A stretch of 64,000 bases of DNA. It comes from Camarhynchus parvulus. Its lineage: Eukaryota; Chordata; Aves; Passeriformes; Thraupidae. Shown here piece by piece: positions 52,601-61,600 of the stretch (the stretch's first letter is position 1; each line of letters opens with the position of its first letter). The notes under the pieces are model-generated. The model made no database searches. It had not been told where the DNA came from and saw only the letters and a program-made list of their open reading frames with translations. Both the position numbers and the translations under genes were made by a program. The stretch is taken from the NCBI RefSeq assembly GCF_901933205.1, contig NC_044573.1:87688546-87752545 (forward strand), read 5' to 3'.

Positions 52601-55600
52601 TACTTGTTATCATGGTGTGATTTTGTGGTTGCTCTGTGCAGAGCCAGTAGTTAGACTCGATGATCCTTGTGGGTTCCTTCTAACTCAAGATATTCTATGA
52701 TTCTACTTAAAAGACCATATAAATATGACCACTCAACACTGCAGAATAAACAGAAATATATAACCTTTTACAGTTCAACTTGGAACGAATATTTTGAATT
52801 GCTGTAGTGCTGTTCTTAAGATGCCAAAAGGAGATTAAAAAAGAGCAAGCAAAGGAAATTTTTTTGCTCAGGTTTCATACTTAATCATGTTTTAAAGCTA
52901 GTAACCATGAAAAAGCAAAAGGATCATGATAACTGCAGCCAATATTTGTACATAGGTTTTGTATAATGATTATCAGAGTCAAGCTGGTAAGAAGAAGCAG
53001 AGATAATATTTACAGAAAGCAGCTTGTTTACAGCTCTGTACTGCAGTTACCACAATCTGTCCTGTTTATACCAGAAGTCACTATGTATTAGCAGTCATTT
53101 TTCAGCATATTCTGTTCAGGATACAGTCCTGGCAGGAGAGCATGTGGTTCATGCTTACTCTCTTGAAGAAATAAGAACACTTCAGTACCTCATTTAATAA
53201 CTTAAATTATGTCACACTAACAACTGATGAAAAATCAGAGATGGAACTTAAGCTAGCTATTTCTGCAACCAGCTTTACGTGAGTGACCTTTTTCCCATCT
53301 TCTTTCTAACTTCCAGCAAAGTTAAACAGACCCAACTAAACTGGTTAATTACAAGTAAATGACTTCCATATTGCACCTGAATGTATATTCACCCCTTAGA
53401 AAAGGAGGACAAAAATGTGACAGGTTGTGTGAATTTTACATCAACAGTGCCATCTTCAATGTTCTTTTTCAGGTAATCTATAATGACAAACTAAAGTACA
53501 TTTCAAAGGAAATAAGTTCAGACTGCACAGTACAGAATTCCTCAACACTTGCCTATACTTTTTCCTTCAGCCTCTACAGTTCTTCTTCCTTTACATACAG
53601 GAAACAGGACTGTAGAGACTGAAGAAAAAAGCATTTCCAGGAATTTCATGTATGGACATCTTCAGAAATGCAGGCAGGTGTGTTCTGCTGTATCTGCACA
53701 TCTGCATAGGCAGATGCACTTGAGCAACATTTTCAGTATCAACTTGACAGTAAAGGGCTGAATTTAGAGCACTATCTCTACTGGATATTTAAAAAAATAA
53801 AAGGCACTTCACCAAAAAGTTGTTGCACCACAAATTATCACAGATGTCCATGGAAGCTAAGAACTTCCAGACTTAACACTTGAGTAACTAAAAGCAAATT
53901 AACATGAATCCAATCATAACTGATGAATCAGCTCATCAATGTAGCCCATCAGAACTGATTATGTGGAGAAACAGATGGTATTTCCATAGGCCTGCCTGCC
54001 ATTTCTGCAGGTTTCATTTTTTTAAAAGAAAAATGACAATTTCTCTCCACTGTGTATCAGTAAGTAGTAAGTTTCTGTATCTTGTTCATCTTTTGGAGCT
54101 TAACAGCCACAGACATTTCCAGTGGAAAAGTAAGGCAAGGTTGTCAACAGCACAATAAAGGTGTTTATCCCAACACATTCCAAAAACAGTTCAGAAAACT
54201 ATTCAGACCTGTTTTAACATTCATTTTTGATTGTTTTTCCTCAGAAATAAATTTTAAAAAACAGTCTAAAACATGAACAGAATATAATAAAAAGTCATAC
54301 AAACCTGTTTTCAATTTGAGAATGAACATTTTGCCACCTCTCAGCCAACTGATCAACTTTTTCTTTATGCCAGTCAAAGTCAAGATCACGTTCCTTGTGC
54401 ATTTTAAACATCTGATCACTGATCATCTTTGCCTTCTGCAGTTCATCCTCTAAGGCGTGGAATGTTTGTCTTTTCTCATCTACCTCAGATCTCCATTGCT
54501 AGTAGGTGATAAAAAAAGTTGTAAATAACGCCTAAATTATGACACTATTTTATAAATAAGTATTTTACATGAGTATGCTGTATAAATGAATAAATTAAAA
54601 TATTTCAATTAATATTTTATTCTGCTTGCTCAAATACTCAAGCGGCACTAGAATGGGTTTGAAGCAATAAACAGCTAAATAATTCTAAGTAACAGCAATC
54701 CCCACAACACACAGATCAAAACACAGAGGTCAAATGAACACACTCACCTTAGGAACTACAGCTTTCAAAAAAAAATTATTAGGCAGATGCCAATCATTCT
54801 ATCTAGCAAAAAAGCATTACTCATAATTTGTAATGTCAAAACGAGTTATATACAGCAAACAAAAAATGCTGAACTTCAATCTTTCGATTTCTCAAATCTG
54901 CCAAACTTCCTAAAAAACCCTGATTAGAACACTGAAGCAGCAGCAAGAATGTTATTGGGGTCAAATTTACATAACATAAATATATGTTTATGTTACCCTA
55001 AGTATGTGCTACCTTCTGAAGAGCAAAGAAAATCTTACTGCAGCATTTACAAGTGCCACTTTTGCAAGTTCAGATACTTTAATGCATTTTGCAACAGCAG
55101 GAACATGCTTTCAACCTATCCAAATCCTAATGCTCCAAAGTTGCCATTTTTTTCTGAAATATCAATTCGAATACCACCTAAAACTAAATACACAAGCCAA
55201 TGTTTGAGACCCTATAGCGTGAAGCATAACAAAATCAGGTGTTACAAGACAGATAGCTTTTGTCTTATTTTTTTGATTTGCCCATGAAAAGGCACCAGCC
55301 AGCTCTTACCTTTAATGTACCCATCAGATTTTCAATATTGCTTTTGTCAGCTGTTACTGCCTCTTCTTCACACAACTTAGTTTCATAGTGTTTTACTAAT
55401 GATTCTGCTGTTTGGGTGTTCGTCAGCACCAAATTGATAGTTTTTAATCTGAAAAACAGACCCCCTGTTAACTGAACCATAAAAAATCATAAAAAATAAT
55501 AAATAAAATAAAACCATAAAATCATAAAAATCAATACCAACGCTCAACACGTTCATCTTTTTTGGCCTTTTCTTGTCACAGGGCACCCCTTTATACAATG

Positions 55601-58600
55601 TTAAAATGTTAACTCCCTTGATCAGTATTATTCATAGTAACTGTTTCAATTTAAGAGAAAACTATAAACTAAAACATGTGTGATGGAAGACAGCCTAGTA
55701 CATACTTATCTATGAAAATGGAAGACATGGAGTAAACTTGGTTCATGTTTTGTATAACAACATTGAGCTCAGAGCGCAGAGTAGGGACTGAAGGTGAGCC
55801 AGCAGCTTGACTGAAAAACTCTTCACATTTATCTGTGATGACTCCCAAGTCATCCTTCAGCCGATCCAGCTCTTTCTTCAGTTTCTGTAAAATGAAAGGT
55901 GATTGATAGTGCTTTCATCCTACATCAACCTGATATACACTTTACATATCACTATGAGTGATATGTAAAAAGATGCTGATCAACGGTACCTCCATTAGTT
56001 TCCCTATTACACATATGATTTATTGAGCTTCGTATTACACATACTAAGCTAAATATTTGACTCCTCTTTTCGAGGTACACTGCAAACCTTCCTGGCTTAC
56101 ACTCAAAAGTCAGGATATATTTGTTTTTTAAATAGAACTTTTCCTAGGCAAAACAGGCTTTCTCAAAGGCTCACCTCTTGCTCTGAAATCCTAAGCACAT
56201 TTTCATGTACATCATCCCTCTCCATTGGCGTCCGGATCTGCCGTATTAACCGCTCTTCACAACTCTCCAGTCGTAGTCTGATATTTCTGACTTCAGAGAT
56301 GTACAGATTATAAATAGATTCTTCCTGCTCCTCTGTTGAAAGAATTAAGGCATATGTTAGCCAGCAAAGTCATCATGTTGTTTCAGTATAACTTCTCACA
56401 CTTTATAAAGTCATTGCTCTATAGGTGTTTTTGTGACTGGCCAAAATGCCATCAATTTCCATCAGAATTCTGGCTATAAGGCAAATCTTAGGAACCCTTA
56501 AATTTTGTTTTTATTAAATCATCTCCTCACACATGAAAAATAACAATCTGTGATCATTCTGCACAGGCATTATTCTATGGTGACATTGCTAAATTCAGTG
56601 ACTGATTCTTTTAATCAGTGGTAGCAGGGACATGAATCCTCTTTCAGATGCACAGGGCACCACATCTTTCCTGAAGTTGAGTGAACTTTGCTAATGAAGT
56701 AATCAGCTTTGCACTACTGTATTTCTTTAAGTCATCAACTACTCAACAGTAAATCAGAAGAGCTATTCTAAGCTTTCTGTTCTCACTGTATTAATACAGT
56801 GTTAATTAGAGTTAAGACAGCAGTAACTACAGACATCCTGTGGAGTCAGGAAAGCAGCTAGGACATTTTCCTTGCCTTAACAGGGTGAAAAATGTTCTAA
56901 TTCTGTCATGAACTCAAAGTAATCAAGCTGTTTTTCCAGCATTCAAAAACAAGGAACACAGGACTAAGCAGGGAGCTGTAAAGCGCATAATAAATTCTTA
57001 GGTGTAAAATTTCTTGTAGCATTCTGTATATTATGTAACGCATCAATATTTTTGCATAGCTTAATATATACAAAGTTTAAAAAAAATAAGATCTTCTATA
57101 CAATGGAATTGCACACATTGTTAAATTACTCTTTTTAAAAGAACACAGGCAGTAACAATATCATCACGATAAAAAAGATCTCAAGATCAAGGACAAAATC
57201 TCTCTTATAAGGACATCTTTCTACATTTCTAAGCTAAGTTTTACCTCTTTCTGCAGACTTCAGAAGCTCTTGATAGTATTGCTTGCAAACATTAACTTCC
57301 CTTTCCAGCTGTGCTGTATCAGAGCTTGTAAAGATTTTGGACTCCTGGCTGTCTTCCACAAAATCATCAAAGCGAGACTGTAAATTGCTTAGAACCTGTT
57401 GATGTTCACCTGGCAGCATTGTCTTTATCTGCAACAGATTACAGACCCAAAGCACAGTCAGCAATGGTGCATCTCTCACACAGTTTCTGTGATGCTTTTT
57501 TATCAAAAAGCAATACTGATAAATTACTAAGATGGTAAAGTCAAAGAATTGAGGTTCTGAAAGCTCTCTGTTCCTTAGCTGGAGTCCACTTGACAGCTGA
57601 TAATTTACACTTAACATAAAATCCTTTTCAATCTTTCCCATCAGAAAAGGCCTCTGTTAAGCCAACCCTACATCAGACTTCATTTCTCCCATCTAACACC
57701 ATGCAGCCACAAACAATAGCAAGGACAAGTAGGGACTTTGTCAAGAGCTATCTCAGTTTCCTCTTTCCAACAGTAATAGCGCTAAATTAGGTAGGAAAGT
57801 GTCATTTTCAGTATTGCAAATATTTCTTGCAACAGTTTGTGCTCTCACACAACTTTAGTCATCCTGTGACTTCCTAGTAAATGGTTGAGAGCCCTTCCTA
57901 GTCATAACACTTACTGAGGCAACATTGCCAGCTCGAACAACTTCAATTTCATTTGTCAGGTAATGCCAGGACACCACACTTTTCATGTTTACATGTGACT
58001 CATGCCAAAGGGCCAGAACATTCTGAAATTGCTGTTCAATCCTGAAACAAAAAAAATCCAACTTCAGATCAGGGTAACACATGAAAACAGGGGGAAAAAA
58101 CAAAACAAAAAAACAAACAAACAAAAAAAAAACCAAACAAAAAAAACCAACAAAAAAAACCCCACAAAAACAACAAAAATAAACCCACCAAAAAACTGTG
58201 ACATATTCTTTTAACCCAAGTTTCATGTAAGTAGATCTTAACAGAAAATAGGTAGCTTTACTTTGTCCCTACCTGTTGGCTGTATCTATTGCTTCTTTGT
58301 TTGGTGGAGGAACTGTAAAGCATACAGATGGAACCATGGCCTCATTACCACTGGGGCTAATGACTTTCCATTTAGCACGATGGGAGTTGTTTGCTAATAC
58401 ACACTCATCATCTTTGTAAATAGTTATCTAGTATTAACAGAAAAGCAGAATCATTTGATGAGCCAAGCATTACAAAATAACTGTACAAAGCGCTTCTGCA
58501 AATGCTGTCAACAAATAAGCAACAAAACAACAAAACCAATGTTCCAACCAAAGGATTTGCTCTTGTTTACTAGGGTGGAAGAAATTCACAGCCCAGCTTT

Positions 58601-61600
58601 CTCCAGGAACATGGTAATTAATGAAACTTTAGCTGAATTCTTACATCTGTAATTGGTTTGAGGAAATTTTAGTTTCTAACCTCAATTTGTCTGTAGTCAC
58701 AGATGGCTTTAATTGGAATGGATGTTTTGAGTATACAGTCAGGGTTCCTTGGCTTCAGCTGAATTATTGCCTTTGCTCTTCCCACAAGGCCTGCTACTGT
58801 GCTCTTATACTGCAAGAGTTGTTCTTTTTCTTCCTAGAACAGTTAAGAAAAGAATACGTCATAAGAGAAGTCCAGAATACAGTACTGCTTCTTTGATCCT
58901 GTTATGCTTTTTTTTTCCCCGACTCCTTCTACAGTGTTTCTGAAAAGTAACACACTTTACAAAAACATTTTTCTGAAGCCGCTGTCTTCATTTATCTGAT
59001 ATTGTAAATACAAACAAATAAAACTGCATTTTAAAGTTATGAAAAATAGTAATTTATTTATAAATTCTGAAAAAATCAGCTTTTTTTTCTTTACTTTAAA
59101 TGAATAGTCTTAAAATTTTATATCCCACCATAACAAACACATTTCTTGTTTCATTGTAGCTCCTGCTAATAGGCTTCTGCTAAAGATCTTACCATAGACT
59201 CCTGGACAAGGTCTTCCAGCCTATGAAGACTGCTTGATCTATCACAGCTGTATTTTCGGTATATGGTATCTTTTAAATTCTTCAAATATTCCATGGCTTC
59301 TTTGGCATCGCTGAAAAACTAGGATAAAATAATTATGTGCGTTATTTTTAAACAAACTAAAAAAATGCAGAATCAGCTACTGAAGTTTTCAAGTGCTGTC
59401 TTTTAAAACAACCTTTTCTCATCACTTGAAGTGACCACTGCACCACACTCAGCTACTCATGATCTCATGTCTAAATGTACTCTTCAAAAAGGCACACACT
59501 GTTAACACCAGTTATTTTTGGTACAAGCTACATGCAAAATTAATTCTGCAGTTATTGAACCTGCAGTTAATGGCCATTCCTACAATGAAAAAATTTTATT
59601 AGGCCAATCTTGCTTCCCTTGGAATTACAATTACTTTCATATGGAAAGCACAGACAAATCCTACAACTAGACAAACTAGCTGCAAAATCCAGGCAGCAGA
59701 GCTGGGGCAAACACTTTCTTCAGGAAGGGAAATGAGCTGCCACACTTGGCAGTTCTGCAAGGGTATGTGCACACCCAAACAAGGGTCCTGGTTAGGCACA
59801 ACTGGGAAGCAAAATCCCATTCTCTCCCTTAAGCCCCATTTCTTAAATTCAGAATTCTAGTTTCTTCCCCGTCACAAAGAGCTCAAATTGCTTTTTCTTC
59901 TCCAGTGTCCTGTTCCTAACTTTGGGATCTCATCCTTCTCAGTCCAAAGGCATCTCACCTCTTCATCAGCTCCCCTTCTCCTCAACCACACAACCCAGAG
60001 GAAGCTAAGGATTCATCCTTATAATTTCAATGTTTTAAATTAGTAGATTTAAACACAAACAAAACTAACAAAAAAAACTCCTCTGTCTATCATACTCATG
60101 CAGGTAATTTCATCATTTGCTGAGTATGCGAACAGGTGACAATGAGATAGTCAGGTGTTTCATGGGATGTGTCTGCTGTCATGGTGTTCTCTGCTCTGTT
60201 CATTATTAATGCTGCACATTCAATTTTGCTTTGAATAGTCCTGGAATAACCATCTAGAATATGTTCTCCCATGGCCATCACTAACCACCCTCCATGCTAC
60301 ACCATCTGCACAAACTCCATTGACGGCAGTTGTGCACGACAGGGAGAGAACAAGGTTTCATTCTCAGAGTCTCTACTTGCAGCTGCAGCACTGAAAAAAC
60401 TCAGGCAAACTGACATAACTGTAGTGAAGAAACTGAGTTGTGGCAACGCTGCGGGAGGATGGCTTATCATCTAGTGATAGTACAAGACAAGTGTCAATTC
60501 TACAGCTACTGTGAGAGAACAACTAGAGCTTTTGGTGGAACTTTTTGACTATGAAGAGAACTTATATTCTTTCATATTCTGTTTGATTTACTTTCTTACC
60601 TCAAAATATGCAGCATTTTCTCTCAAATGTTGTTCAACACAGTGGCAGAGCTGCAGAATCCAGCTCCATTGTGTCTGCATTGCAGCTCTATAGGCCTTTA
60701 AGGAGGAGAGATATATTTTACAAATGGAAATGAAAACTAAAACTTCCATACCTTTACAGACTTTAGGAAACACAAAAGTAATGCAACAAACACAAACAAC
60801 TAAAACCTGACCACCTCACCCCGGAAAACTAAGCTGAAGCAAGGAAAATTCCAATTAGATGTGAGAAAGAAACCCTGTCACAGCATAGTCAAACACAACA
60901 AAACTTTCCCAGAGGGACTGTGAAATCATTACCCTGTGACCTGGTCCGAATTTGGCCAAACAAATCCCTGCTGGTACTCCAGCTCCTGCTGGGAGCTCAG
61001 CTCCTGAGAGATTCCTCCAGTCTAGGCTCATCTACAGTTCTGTGTGCCTATTTACTCAATCACAACATCTGGAGCCTTGTCTGGATGCAATTGGTAAATT
61101 GCAGGAGCACAGAACACCCAGCTGAGATCGGTAAAGTGCAGGAGCACAGAACACCCAGCTGAGATGGGTAAAGTGCAGGAGCACTGAACACCCAGCTGAG
61201 ATGGGTAAATTGCAGGAGCACAGAACACCTAGCTGAGATGGGTAAATTGCAGGAGCACAGAACACCCATCTGAGATGGGCAAAGTGCAGGAGCACAGAAC
61301 ACCCAGCAGAGATGGGTAAATTGCAGGAGCACAGAACACCCAGCTGAGATGGGTAAATTGCAGGAGCACAGAACACCCAGCTGAGATGGGTAAATTGCAG
61401 GAGCACAGAACACCCAGCTGAGATGGGCAAAGTGCAGGAGCACAGAACACCCAGCTGAGATGGGTAAATTGCAGGAGCACAGAACACCCAGCTGAGATGG
61501 GCAAAGTGCAGGAGCACAGAACACCCAGCTGAGATCCCACGCCAGCCCCGGGCCGAGATCCCAGTTTGGGTCCCCCGAGGAGCCGCGCGCGGCTCGCCAG

